Source: Clostridiales bacterium
Lineage (GTDB): Bacteria; Bacillota; Clostridia; Oscillospirales; Oscillospiraceae
NCBI GenBank assembly: GCA_012719745.1
Contig: JAAXZS010000082.1
Span: 1-64,000, forward strand
Length of the DNA: 64,000 nt
Direction: 5' to 3'
Under the pieces are notes generated by a model that saw only the letters and a list, made by a program, of their open reading frames with translations, was not told where the DNA came from and did no database searches. Of the stretch, positions 51,723 to 60,580 are shown piece after piece (position 1 is the stretch's first letter; each line of letters opens with the position of its first letter). Both the position numbers and the translations under genes were made by a program.

Positions 51723-52946
51723 ATGGGCTATATCAAGCGTGATTTGGAAAGCAAAATTCTGGCGCTCTCAAAAGAATATGCCTGCATTCTGATTACCGGC
51801 CCACGTCAGGTCGGTAAGACTACGGTCCTAAAGCAGCTGGCAGCAGCAGATCGTGAATATGTCACGCTGGACGATCTTGAAGATCGCGCACTTGCAAAGC
51901 GTGACCCTGCCTTATTTCTGCAAATGCATTCTCTGCCAATTTTCATTGACGAGGTGCAGTATGCGCCTGAACTGTTCTCCTATATCAAAATTGCCATTGA
52001 CAACGGTGCGGCTCCCGGTTCCTTCTGGCTGACCGGATCACAGGCGTTTAAGATGATGGAACTGGCACAGGAGTCTCTGGCAGGCCGAGTGGCACTTTTG
52101 CACATGCCCGCCCTCTCTCAGCATGAGATATATGGGAGCGGAAACAATGTACCGTTTTCTGTGGATCTCGATGCGCTGAAGCAGCGGAAAAAGACTGGGC
52201 AGCAGGCTCTGCTCCCGAAAATGTATGAGCGCATCTGGAAAGGCTCTATGCCGGGTCTTGTCAGTGGGAAATTCACCGATCGGGATGTGTTTTACAACAG
52301 CTACATGCAAACATATATTGAGCGCGACGTCAGTGAGCTGATCGCGCGTGTGGACAAGCTGCAGTTTCAGGATTTCATCCGAGCTGTCGCCTGCCGGGCG
52401 GGGCAAATGCTGAATGTGCATGACATTGCCATGGATATTGGCGTGTCGGATGACACCGCCAAGCGCTGGCTACAGGTGCTGGAAAAATCCGATGTCATTT
52501 TTTATCTGCGTCCCTACTCGAATAATCTGCTCAAACGTACCATCAAGACGCCAAAGCTGTATTTTTTTGATACAGGCCTTGCGGCTTATCTGACGAAATA
52601 CACCACCCCGGAGATTCTTGCCAACGGCGCCATCAGCGGTGCCCTGCTGGAGAACTATGTGGTATCAGAAATTCGCAAGACTTATTTCAATGACGCCAAG
52701 GATTGTTTGCTCTGGTATTACCGCGATAAAAGCAGCAATGAAATCGACATGGTCATTGAAAGCGATGGTCTGCTGCATCCGCTGGAAATCAAGCGCTCCG
52801 TCAACCCCGGCAGCGAGCTGATCGGTGCTTTCGAGGTATTGGACAAGGGCTCTGTTCCCAGAGGAAAAGGTGCAATCCTGTGTATGAGACCCGAACTGTC
52901 CGCCATCAATGCAGATAACTTCATTGTGCCGATCTGGATTATTTGA
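51723..52946 (+). CDS. AAA_14 / DUF4143 ATPase
   Basis: 407 residues. Walker A ILITGPRQVGKTT, Walker B LPIFIDEVQYAPE, sensor FWLTGSQAFKMM; a winged-helix and DUF4143 part follow. The C-terminal RDKSSNEIDMVIESDG and LEIKRSVNPG fits a PD-(D/E)xK-like nuclease fold. The family is common in Bacteria and archaea with no settled role; a place in defence or stress is often suspected. ATG at 51723 has GGAGG, directly after the palindrome. Confidence 0.9.
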   Translation: MGYIKRDLESKILALSKEYACILITGPRQVGKTTVLKQLAAADREYVTLDDLEDRALAKRDPALFLQMHSLPIFIDEVQYAPELFSYIKIAIDNGAAPGSFWLTGSQAFKMMELAQESLAGRVALLHMPALSQHEIYGSGNNVPFSVDLDALKQRKKTGQQALLPKMYERIWKGSMPGLVSGKFTDRDVFYNSYMQTYIERDVSELIARVDKLQFQDFIRAVACRAGQMLNVHDIAMDIGVSDDTAKRWLQVLEKSDVIFYLRPYSNNLLKRTIKTPKLYFFDTGLAAYLTKYTTPEILANGAISGALLENYVVSEIRKTYFNDAKDCLLWYYRDKSSNEIDMVIESDGLLHPLEIKRSVNPGSELIGAFEVLDKGSVPRGKGAILCMRPELSAINADNFIVPIWII

Positions 52947-53009
52947 TTCAGGAAAGCGCAGTTTTTGAGAGTCGAGACAGGATCAGGTCAAATCGCGCTT
53001 ATTTCAGGT

Positions 53010-53224
53010 GGCTGGACAAGGTTGGAGTGCTTCTCCTTCGGCACCTACAACAGCAGCCACCAGCATACCACCTTTGAGAATAAATATGTCCCGATACGCA
53101 GAAAGAGAAATGCGCTCTAAAAAGCGCTCCATCATATAGTTTCGCATAAGAATTTGTGCGTCAGCGGCGTTTTTCGGGACAAGTTTTGAATTAAATCCTT
53201 GAGCTGCCTTGCAGTTTGAATCAT
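53010..53224 (-). pseudogene. AbiEii-type toxin N-terminal remnant
   Basis: Starts IQTARQLKDLIQNLSRK from ATG 53224; then a one-base shift at an A-run near 53175. The next frame reads NAADAQILMRNYMMERFLER and DIFILKGGMLVAA, the opening of AbiEii nucleotidyltransferases. It stops short of the catalytic residues. The rest of 52947-53456 has no intact gene. Confidence 0.75.
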
Positions 53225-53349
53225 AATAGAACCTCCAAATATTGCCGTAACACTTTTTCTACGCGGAACTGTGCTGCGTACCGCATCAGAGTAATGATAT
53301 GCGTATCTTTGCCAATCCGATCGATTGTAAACCATGGGTTCATGTTCAT
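53221..53349 (-). pseudogene. AbiEi-type antitoxin C-terminal remnant
   Basis: Reads ITLMRYAAQFRVEKVLRQYL then EVLL and TGA overlapping the toxin ATG (ATGA). This is the standard end of AbiEi antitoxins. The N-terminal winged helix is lost; MNMNPWFTIDRIGKDTH replaces it. Confidence 0.7.
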
Positions 53350-53456
53350 TTCTCTTTCCTGTTATATAAATAATTTTGCTCGACAAATCTCAGATGATCG
53401 GGCACAGTTAACCTACACTGACAAATTGGGAGCTATTTTGCTCCACTGTAACGGCC

Positions 53457-53945
53457 TTACATCACTTCGCTCAGCTTTTCGACCCTGCAACCCTTACTTG
53501 CGTAATATGCAAGCATTTCCTCTATTTTTTGTTTATCGTAACTGGTGATGCAATCAGACAGGACGTGGACGGTATAGCCCTCCTTCGCCATGTTATAGCA
53601 GGTTGATTTCACACAGGCTGTGGCGTCAGCGCCGGTAATATAAAACTCCGCAATTTCATTTTGGGCTATGAAATCAGTAAACTCTTTGCTTGTCAGCGCA
53701 TTGCCCTTGGTTTTTGTAAAAGTGTTTTCGGATACGATTTTCATGTCCGGCACCAATTCCGCGCCGCGGGTATCCGGCTTAAAGGTTCTTGTCCCGGCCG
53801 ACAGATTATTGTGCTTGATATAAACTACGGGCAGATCCTGTGCGGCGGCCCAGTCAATGGCTGCATTGATGTTGTCTATGATCTCCCGGTAATTCTTTGT
53901 GATGTCATTCTGAATGTCAATTACAACAAGTGCTTTCTTCTGCAT
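53457..53945 (-). CDS. Isochorismatase-family cysteine hydrolase
   Basis: 162 residues. Catalytic Asp in ALVVIDIQNDI, Lys in FTKTKGNALT and Cys in GADATACVKSTCYNM. Related to nicotinamidases and small amide hydrolases; substrate unknown. A ribosome site (GAAGG-like) precedes ATG 53945. It lies downstream of the ABC exporter genes. Confidence 0.9.
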   Translation of the reverse strand: MQKKALVVIDIQNDITKNYREIIDNINAAIDWAAAQDLPVVYIKHNNLSAGTRTFKPDTRGAELVPDMKIVSENTFTKTKGNALTSKEFTDFIAQNEIAEFYITGADATACVKSTCYNMAKEGYTVHVLSDCITSYDKQKIEEMLAYYASKGCRVEKLSEVM

Positions 53946-54057
53946 ATTGATTTCCTTCTCAATTCGACTTCTATGATCCAGTCTTGCACTTTGAAAATGA
54001 TTGCTGTCCCTCTTTCAATGGAACCAAAGTAATGTCTGGTGCACTGCCCTTGCTCGA

Positions 54058-54597
54058 TCAGCCCGCCGGGGTAAACTCGGTCAACAGCAGAGATTCATCT
54101 TTTCCGCTCATGCTGACTGTGAAGAACCGCTCTGTTCCGGTCTCGTCCAGATAGGCGATCCCTCGGTTGGGCAGCGCGCCGTCGAACAGCATGGACACGA
54201 CGAGAGGCTTGTCCGGGGTCAGAGTGTCCATTTCATAAAGGACATTATCTGCTTTGAACTGTATTTCGTCGTTCTGCTGCGACTCTTTGAAGCCGAGTTC
54301 GAGATACTTAAACTCACGAATATCCGTGTTTGCCGTAAACACGACTTTCACCTGATAATCGGAACTGCCGTCTGTGTACGCAGCGGCCAGCTCGTCTGGC
54401 GCGTAATCGACGCTGACGACAGCCTTTACCGGCGCAGGCGAGCTTACCGGCGCTTCCGGCGCTATTGTCTCGGATGGTGCCTGCGATAACTGCGCCGATT
54501 CAGTGCTGCTGCCGGAAGTCGAAGTTGTCGCTTCGCCACAGGCTGCGAGCGAACATAGTAAAACAGTTATAGCAATTGCTGCCAAATATCTTTTCAT
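54058..54597 (-). CDS. Hypothetical lipoprotein near ABC exporter
   Basis: 179 residues. Signal with lipobox (LLCSLAACGEA, Cys at 20), a Ser/Thr/Pro linker, and a folded part with KVVFTANTDIREFKYLELGF and RGIAYLDETGTERFFTVSMS. It follows the permease gene by 13 bp on the same strand, so it is probably made with the ABC transporter. No family recognised. Confidence 0.75.
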   Translation of the reverse strand: MKRYLAAIAITVLLCSLAACGEATTSTSGSSTESAQLSQAPSETIAPEAPVSSPAPVKAVVSVDYAPDELAAAYTDGSSDYQVKVVFTANTDIREFKYLELGFKESQQNDEIQFKADNVLYEMDTLTPDKPLVVSMLFDGALPNRGIAYLDETGTERFFTVSMSGKDESLLLTEFTPAG

Positions 54598-54610
54598 ACC
54601 AAATCCTTTC

Positions 54611-55510
54611 TCACGCGTCCGCTCTGGCTTTCAAGCAGTTATACAGCACATAAAGTCCGATCAGCAGAAGCACCGACCCGCCCAAAACAATATACATGGT
54701 TCCGATTTCCACCTTATCGCCGAAGAAATAGAGATTGCAGTCGACAGAATCTTTCATTGCTTCCACAACCTCTGCGGGGTAGTTCTGCGCTGCCATTTCC
54801 CGATAGGCACCTGCCATGGCGTGGTTGCGCAAAAGCGAAGTGCCGTATGTACCGGGCAGGAAGGACAGTACCTTTTGCAGTCCCTCACCAAAATTGGAGA
54901 TAGGCATATACGCGCCGCAGAGAAAGCCGTCGCCCGCGCTGACGATGGTTCCTATCGCCGAGCCTTGCCCCGAGGTGAAGAGCGACACGTTGATGAGGGA
55001 GGACAGCGCCGTGCCAAACAACACCAGGAGCACCACATCAAGCAGCAACAGCAGCACATCGCTAAGAGAGAGATACCAACCGACAAGCACAAGATATACG
55101 AGGCAAACGGCAAGCGCCGTCAGGCAGATAATCAGCGTTGCGGCGAAGGTTGCAAAGAAATAGCTCAGCGCAAGGGCACTGCTTTTTACGGGAGTTATGG
55201 TCAGGTCGTGTCTTGCCCCGGTAATTTTGTCATTCACCATCAAAAGATTGGAGCAGAAGGCGACGGTTACACAGCTTACCGCAAGGATGGATGAGATGAG
55301 CTGTCCACCAACCACGCCGCTGATGAGGGTGTCATCCACCGCAAAGCCTTCCGGCATGGCAGAGGCAAAGGCATTGTTGTATATCTTGCCAAGAAAGGTT
55401 ACATAGAGTACCAGTAAAATGACTGGCGTAATGAGGGAGGTGAAGAACATCCACTTGTCCTTGAAAAACAGCTTGCAGTTGCGCCTTGTTAAAGCGATCA
55501 GTTCCATCAT
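54611..55510 (-). CDS. ABC-2 type transporter permease
   Basis: 299 residues, six membrane helices. The N-terminus LTRRNCKLFFKDKWMFFTSL and LVVLYVTFLGKIY-like helices, and AYMPISNFGEGLQKVLSFLP, fit drug/polymer export permeases. Start overlaps the ATPase stop by four bases. Pairs with the ATPase at 55507. Confidence 0.92.
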   Translation of the reverse strand: MMELIALTRRNCKLFFKDKWMFFTSLITPVILLVLYVTFLGKIYNNAFASAMPEGFAVDDTLISGVVGGQLISSILAVSCVTVAFCSNLLMVNDKITGARHDLTITPVKSSALALSYFFATFAATLIICLTALAVCLVYLVLVGWYLSLSDVLLLLLDVVLLVLFGTALSSLINVSLFTSGQGSAIGTIVSAGDGFLCGAYMPISNFGEGLQKVLSFLPGTYGTSLLRNHAMAGAYREMAAQNYPAEVVEAMKDSVDCNLYFFGDKVEIGTMYIVLGGSVLLLIGLYVLYNCLKARADA

Positions 55511-56418
55511 TTTATACCTCCCGAAAGGGTCTTTTTGGTCACGGCGAGAAAAACGTCGTCCATTTTGCCCTTGGTGACCTCGAAGTCGGTAAACACGTTG
55601 GGATTACCTACGATCAGTTCCGTGGCTTTTGCGGTATTGGGCACGGAAATACGATAGGCGTCCCGAATTGCTTCATAGGGCAAGCCAATTGCTTTGACGA
55701 CATCCTCAGCAACGCCGTACAGCGTGATAAAATCGCCGGTGTAGGTATTTTTGAGCGTCAGCGGCGTGCCCTCGGCGGCAATTTTCCCGCTGTCCAGAAT
55801 CACCACATAGTCCGCATCAGCGGCTTCTTCCATGTAATGCGTGGTCAAAAAAACCGTCATATGCTCTTTTTTTCGCAGGTCAGACACCACATCCCATAAA
55901 AGCTTTCGCGTCTGCGGGTCAAGCCCAGTGGTGGGTTCGTCCAGGATCAGAATCTTCGGCCGGTGCAGCAGCGCGCGGGCAATGTCGATGCGTCTGCGCT
56001 GTCCTCCGGAGAGCTTTCCCACCGTACGCCACAGCAAATCTTCAAAATCCAGCAGCTTTGCAAGCTCAGAAAGGCGCTGTTCAAACTCTTTTCCGGCAAT
56101 CCCATACAGCGCCGCTCGGCTTTGCAGGTTATCCCGAACAGTTAGTGGTTTGTCCAGCACAGAGTTTTGAAAAACGACACCAAGTTCGCGCTTGATGGAA
56201 TCCATGTTTCCGTCCGTGCTTTTTCCGCAGATGCACACGCTTCCGGAGTCCTTAGACAGCTGCCCGCACAGGATGGAGATGGTGGTGCTTTTTCCCGCAC
56301 CGTTGACGCCCAAAAAGGCAAACAGTTCGCCCTCCTTGACGCGAAAGGAAAGATCCTGCACGGCTTTGACCTCGCCGAATCTTTTATGTAAGTGTTCAAT
56401 TTCAATGATATTTTCCAT
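55507..56418 (-). CDS. ABC transporter ATP-binding protein (drug/antibiotic export type)
   Basis: 303 residues. Walker A GVNGAGKST, Q-loop VVFQNSVLDKPLTV, signature LSGGQRRRIDIARALL, Walker B ILILDEPTTGLDP and switch His in TTHYMEEA. The C-terminal extension is like DrrA/CcmA-type exporters. Energises the permease at 54611. Confidence 0.95.
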   Translation of the reverse strand: MENIIEIEHLHKRFGEVKAVQDLSFRVKEGELFAFLGVNGAGKSTTISILCGQLSKDSGSVCICGKSTDGNMDSIKRELGVVFQNSVLDKPLTVRDNLQSRAALYGIAGKEFEQRLSELAKLLDFEDLLWRTVGKLSGGQRRRIDIARALLHRPKILILDEPTTGLDPQTRKLLWDVVSDLRKKEHMTVFLTTHYMEEAADADYVVILDSGKIAAEGTPLTLKNTYTGDFITLYGVAEDVVKAIGLPYEAIRDAYRISVPNTAKATELIVGNPNVFTDFEVTKGKMDDVFLAVTKKTLSGGIK

Positions 56419-56485
56419 GTCCGATGCTCCTGTTTATATTCTTTTCGATCTGAACCGTGCTGAAGGAAACAATGGAAATCCTGCA

Positions 56486-56974
56486 TTATGCTTCTTCAAG
56501 TGCGATCCATACTTCTTGGCGATTTTCTTGCATATAGCATTCGAATATTGGCAAGTCTGAAAGCTTATAGCCCGAACACGGCAGCCATTCAGAATAAAAT
56601 TCCTGATAAATATCGTTTATTGCCTTTGGAATTTCGCCATCCGCATTGATGACAACCCATGTTGCAGCAGGATAGGAAAACTCCGCCATTCCTTCCGGAG
56701 CGGCGACATGATTACACCCCGGTGTCTCAACATGGTTGGTGACGGCCTGAATATAGTCCATTTCATCCGAACTTCCCGATTCAGCTCCGGCGGCAATTCC
56801 CAAAAAGCCAGAAGGTCGATAATCCGGGAAAAAACTCATAAACTTCTTCATAGTGCCGTCTTTCCACGCCTTTTCCCAAATTTGAGGGACAAGTTCAAAG
56901 GCCCTATCGGTTTTAATTCTATGTGAGATTCCGGCCACTCTGAATGCAGGCCATTGTTCAATTTGATACTTCAT
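56486..56974 (-). CDS. GyrI-like effector-binding protein
   Basis: 162 residues. EQWPAFRVAGISHRIKTDRA, ASFSYPAATWVVINADG-like region (FSYPAATWVVINADGEIP) and YQEFYSEWLPCSGYKL show the AraC effector-binding / GyrI-like fold. No DNA-binding part. ATG follows directly on the stop of a 34-codon gene (TAAATG) with AAAGGAG in front. Confidence 0.85.
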   Translation of the reverse strand: MKYQIEQWPAFRVAGISHRIKTDRAFELVPQIWEKAWKDGTMKKFMSFFPDYRPSGFLGIAAGAESGSSDEMDYIQAVTNHVETPGCNHVAAPEGMAEFSYPAATWVVINADGEIPKAINDIYQEFYSEWLPCSGYKLSDLPIFECYMQENRQEVWIALEEA

Positions 56975-57079
56975 TTACTTTGCTCCTTTCATTGCGATAG
57001 GCATAATCCATGCCGCGCCGCCGGTCAGCATCGATGCCGAAAAAAATTTCCAAAAGCGGAGGGGTTTTCTGCTGTTCAT
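56975..57079 (-). CDS. Possible small protein, 34 residues
   Basis: MNSRKPLRFWKFFSASMLTG then GAAWIMPIAMKGAK. Its ATG overlaps the stop of the frameshifted GNAT (ATGA) and its TAA touches the ATG of the GyrI-like gene. That double junction suggests real translation. It may also be a remnant of a longer gene. One moderately hydrophobic stretch. Confidence 0.4.
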   Translation of the reverse strand: MNSRKPLRFWKFFSASMLTGGAAWIMPIAMKGAK

Positions 57080-57515
57080 GCTTCATGTTGTGAAAACATG
57101 CAAACCACTCCCTTGGAGATTTGAAAACCGTTCTTTTCATAGAACTTCATTGCAGGCGCATATTCACTCGTGTATAAAACCACACCCGCAAATCCATGTT
57201 GTTCACTGTAAGACTTGATTGCGTTCAGAAGTATTTTCCCGATTCCCTTGCCCTGCATATCAGGCAGAACCATCATTTCGTTAATATATATTTCTTCACG
57301 GCAGCCGGAGATTTTTCCACACGCAAATATTGCGCCCTGAACACTTCCGGCTTTCTCATAAACGTATCCCACAAACCGCTTCTGTTCCATGTAATCCTGA
57401 AGGTATTCGCAAGCCCTTCTGCGCTCCAATCCACCCCCCAGTATTCCTTCGGGAAAGCCTTAGCATAAAGCTCTCCGCACAAAGGAATATCTCCTTGCTG
57501 GATTTCTCTGAGCAT
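57076..57515 (-). pseudogene. GNAT acetyltransferase gene with a one-base frameshift
   Basis: From ATG 57515 (GGAGG eight bases before) the frame reads MLREIQQGDIPLCGELYAKA to VDWSAE. Then the protein continues in the next frame with RACEYLQDYMEQKRFVGYVY and the acetyl-CoA loop MMVLPDMQGKGIGKILL, ending SQHEA at 57076. Loss of one A near 57428 explains both frames. Confidence 0.85.
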
Positions 57516-57603
57516 ATTCTCTGCCTCCTCGAACGTGTCCCTCTTCATGATGAATGTACGTTGTCGCAAAAGCCGCTTGCAAATACGATTTAGTGCTTCT
57601 CAG

Positions 57604-58263
57604 TCACAGATAACGCTCAAAATGCTCCATATCGTCTTTCAAATCCGTTAAAAAGCGATTGATGTGCCAGCCGTCCGTCGTTGCATGGTGGCAGGTCAAT
57701 GAAAGCGGCATCCAAAAGCGCTTATCGCATTCCGTGACTTTGCCTGCCTCAACCGAGGGAAAATAGTAAGGCTTGTTATCATAGCTGTGAACTGCAAAAT
57801 GCTCAAAATTGATCCACGGTAGGCAAGAGACCGTATATGCGTTTTCGGGCGGCATCTGCGGCTGGGCAAGAACACCGTGATGGCCGCCGTACAAACGCTG
57901 ATTTTCCAAATACTGACGGTAAAAAGCCGAGAACTGCTCGTCGAACGGTGTCCACATCAGAGAAAATGTATGGTCGTCATCATGAAACGAGGCATACAGC
58001 GGCGTCAGCTGATCGTAATAGCCGAGAACGCCGTCTTTTTCCGCAGCTTTGAATTCAGTCTGCCGGTTTAGATTCTTTGTGACAAGCCAAAGGTAGGCTG
58101 GAAAGAACTTAATTTTTTTCTGATGGGTGATATTCCACAACTCAGTCACATCCAGCCTGACCGTCGTGGAGTATCCTGTGGGAGCCATCTTGGAAAAATA
58201 GTAGAACATTTCTCCGCGCGGCCATCTCTGTAAATCAATTGGTGTAAATAACATAATCTTCAT
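57604..58263 (-). CDS. Type A chloramphenicol acetyltransferase-like
   Basis: 219 residues. MLFTPIDLQRWPRGEMFYYF at the start, FFPAYLWLVTKNLNRQTEF and PLYASFHDDDHTFSLMW in the middle, and catalytic CHHATTDGWHINRF near the end. This is the CatA trimer fold. ATG at 58263 has GAAGGA. May give chloramphenicol resistance; divergent relatives may act on other compounds. A fragment of a second copy is at 38835. Confidence 0.9.
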   Translation of the reverse strand: MKIMLFTPIDLQRWPRGEMFYYFSKMAPTGYSTTVRLDVTELWNITHQKKIKFFPAYLWLVTKNLNRQTEFKAAEKDGVLGYYDQLTPLYASFHDDDHTFSLMWTPFDEQFSAFYRQYLENQRLYGGHHGVLAQPQMPPENAYTVSCLPWINFEHFAVHSYDNKPYYFPSVEAGKVTECDKRFWMPLSLTCHHATTDGWHINRFLTDLKDDMEHFERYL

Positions 58264-58445
58264 TTCCTTCTTTCTCTGCGATTGCCCCTTAGCTATAAAG
58301 CAAACCGACGCAGAGCGGCCATCCTTAACAGGAAAGTCCGGCTCTGCGTCATGGCGTCTGGCTCTCAGACGATTCTTTTCCAAACCGGATCGCGGTTTGA
58401 TTCCTGTTTAATTTCAAGATAGCTCGCAAAAGTGTGTGGGGCATT

Positions 58446-59141
58446 TTACATATTTCTGATTTCCCAGTCCCGAAGCACCTTCAGCTGCTCAGGGGTATGG
58501 AACCAATGCTCACCGGGTTCATACACTTCAAGCGATGCATGATGGGTCTGAGCAAAACCCGCGATTGTTTGTCGTGAGGTCAGATTATCCTGACCGGCAT
58601 ACAGGATGGCGGTTGGCGTACTCCATCCCGACAACGGATGCTCCCTTACCCAGCAAAGATATTGCCAGGAAAGAGTTTGCCCAAAATTTGTTGGGATCTC
58701 GCCTTTGGCGTGAAGAAGTTCCTCGTTCACACCGGCCCAGCCGATCATATCAACGATTAACCGTTCCATGTCCACAACAGGGGAAACAAACAGTGCTTTT
58801 TCAATCGGCTCATGTTCCAGTGCAAGCATGGAAAAGTATGAACCGATACTGTTGGCTCTGACAGAAATCCTTTTCCAGCGAGATATCATGTGTTCAGCGA
58901 CAGCTTGCAATTCCGGTACAACGGACCACGGATTAAAGCGACCCGCATCTTCTTTGCGAGCTCCGTGTTCCGGAAGGTCAATGCCGAGAATCTGATACCC
59001 GGCCGGGACTGCAATTTCTGCAAAAACAGAGGCTTCTTCTTTGCAGCCGCCTTGTCCGTGGACAAAAAGCCAAACGTTTTCGCTGGGGTTCCCATATACT
59101 ACGGCAGGGATTTGGCCGATGAGAATATTTTCAGTTTTCAT
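58446..59141 (-). CDS. Alpha/beta hydrolase (paralogue of 32988)
   Basis: 231 residues. FVHGQGGCKEEASVFA, nucleophile Ser in VRANSIGSYFSML, acid AGQDNLTSRQ and His GEHWFHTPEQLK match the gene at 32988 almost segment by segment. Substrate unknown. It lies after a small effector-binding protein gene, like its paralogue. Confidence 0.88.
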   Translation of the reverse strand: MKTENILIGQIPAVVYGNPSENVWLFVHGQGGCKEEASVFAEIAVPAGYQILGIDLPEHGARKEDAGRFNPWSVVPELQAVAEHMISRWKRISVRANSIGSYFSMLALEHEPIEKALFVSPVVDMERLIVDMIGWAGVNEELLHAKGEIPTNFGQTLSWQYLCWVREHPLSGWSTPTAILYAGQDNLTSRQTIAGFAQTHHASLEVYEPGEHWFHTPEQLKVLRDWEIRNM

Positions 59142-59211
59142 TGTAATTCCTCTCGCTATTTCAGATCATATCATCCGCCTGTACTGCGGCGGTGTCTGTG
59201 CTGCTGCATAT

Positions 59212-59667
59212 TCATTGCTTGTTTACAGAGATGTAAAGATAGCAATGTGCTCTGCCGTCCTTCGTATAGTCACCAGGCACAGTACTCTCGTAATCCTCGG
59301 TGAAGGCTCGGTGAAGTGTGTCCGCATTTTTATCCGCCCAGACCTGTGTCCACGCTCTGTTCGCGGCCTCTTTTATGTCTGCACCATCAAAATCGTAAGC
59401 CGCGTATTCGCCGGCCTCGACCTTTTGAGCCATCTGCGCAAAGAACGCTTCCCGTGCAGTAAAGATACTCAGGTCATATTCGCCCGTCTCATCGGATTCA
59501 TAGTTTGAGTATCTGGACACAGGGGAAAGGCCCTGTTGAAAAGTCCCGTTGTTGTCATACATCAGTGGGATCTTCCCGCTTACAACATCGCGCCAAAGCG
59601 CCTCGACTTTTTCCATTCCCGCCTGCGAATTGTCCGCTCGCAGTGTGATTTCACTTAATATGTACAT
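59212..59667 (-). CDS. AraC-effector-domain-like stand-alone protein
   Basis: 151 residues from MYILSEITLRADNSQAGMEK. SPVSRYSNYESDETGEYDLS and FTEDYESTVPGDYTKDGRAH are conserved in this GyrI-related group. ATG at 59667 has AGAGG. Small-molecule binding is likely. Confidence 0.8.
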   Translation of the reverse strand: MYILSEITLRADNSQAGMEKVEALWRDVVSGKIPLMYDNNGTFQQGLSPVSRYSNYESDETGEYDLSIFTAREAFFAQMAQKVEAGEYAAYDFDGADIKEAANRAWTQVWADKNADTLHRAFTEDYESTVPGDYTKDGRAHCYLYISVNKQ

Positions 59668-59785
59668 TATGATGCCTCTTTCTGTTTTTGTTCTATGCGA
59701 TGTTTTGCTTCTCCACAGCATCTCGCCCGAAATCGAGAATACGCGGTAAAGGCGCTTCTGCGGCGGTCATGCGATGGCCTTGCGA

Positions 59786-60317
59786 TCACCCATGATACCA
59801 GCCGGTACGAGAGTTGACGGTTACATAGGGGACAGTCTTTCCGTCCACTTTCACAAACACCTGAAACGAACCGTCGCCTAAATCCTCATAGTGATCGGGC
59901 GTCACTGAATAAGCGTCCAGCAGGTCTCTTTCAAACAGGCTTTTCCAGTTGTCCGATATAGGAGCGTGATCGGTAAGATAGGCCGCAAAAGCGGAAATAT
60001 TTTCTGCTTCTCCGCCATCCTGCAAGTAGCTTTCATAGCAGGCGTCAAAATCAACGGCGTCCAGAAAGGAAGGGCTCCAGCTTTCCTTCCCGGATAAGAT
60101 GTAGTCTTTGACTTGATTGAAAAAGGCTGTATGGTCAAGCCTTTCCGCAGTTTCAGATGCGGCGGGTAGTTCAGCTTGGCTGCCACTGTCATCTGCTTCA
60201 GCCTGCAAAGGTGAGCTTGTTGCGGTAACCGATTCTCCGGGACCTGTCGTACCGGGCGCGCAAGAGCAGAGCAGCAGGCAAAGCAGGATTGCAGCTGCAA
60301 AGAATCCTTTTTTCATA
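59786..60317 (-). CDS. Hypothetical lipoprotein
   Basis: 176 residues. Signal and lipobox FFAAAILLCLLLCSCAPG (Cys about 19). The outer part has AFFNQVKDYILSGKESWSPS, YLTDHAPISDNWKSLF and a final PYVTVNSRTGWYHG. No family recognised. ATG overlaps the KTR gene stop. Confidence 0.75.
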
Positions 60318-60495
60318 CTGCTTTCTCTGCCTCTGCGGGAACGACGCGAAACTCTTTTGCGTTGACAATCCGCTCCTGTTTGCACTTCGGGCAAAACAAA
60401 GGAAAATTTTTCAGCACTGTGTCGTGGCGCAGCCGCAGCCTTGTCTTACTTCCGCATATCGGGCACATGACCCATGCCTCGCTTTTCTTGTCCAT
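60313..60495 (-). CDS. Cysteine-rich KTR protein
   Basis: 60 residues. Zinc ribbon CPICGSKTRLRLRHDTVLKN and FPLFCPKCKQERIV with the KTR signature. Function unknown; common in gut Firmicutes mobile and accessory regions. TGA overlaps the next ATG. Confidence 0.9.
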   Translation of the reverse strand: MDKKSEAWVMCPICGSKTRLRLRHDTVLKNFPLFCPKCKQERIVNAKEFRVVPAEAEKAV

Positions 60496-60580
60496 TTAAA
60501 ACCTCATTTCCCATAAATTATAAGATGCATCAAGTGCCTTCCAACTTCTGCCGCAACTGCATTTGACATGAGCAGAAAAC

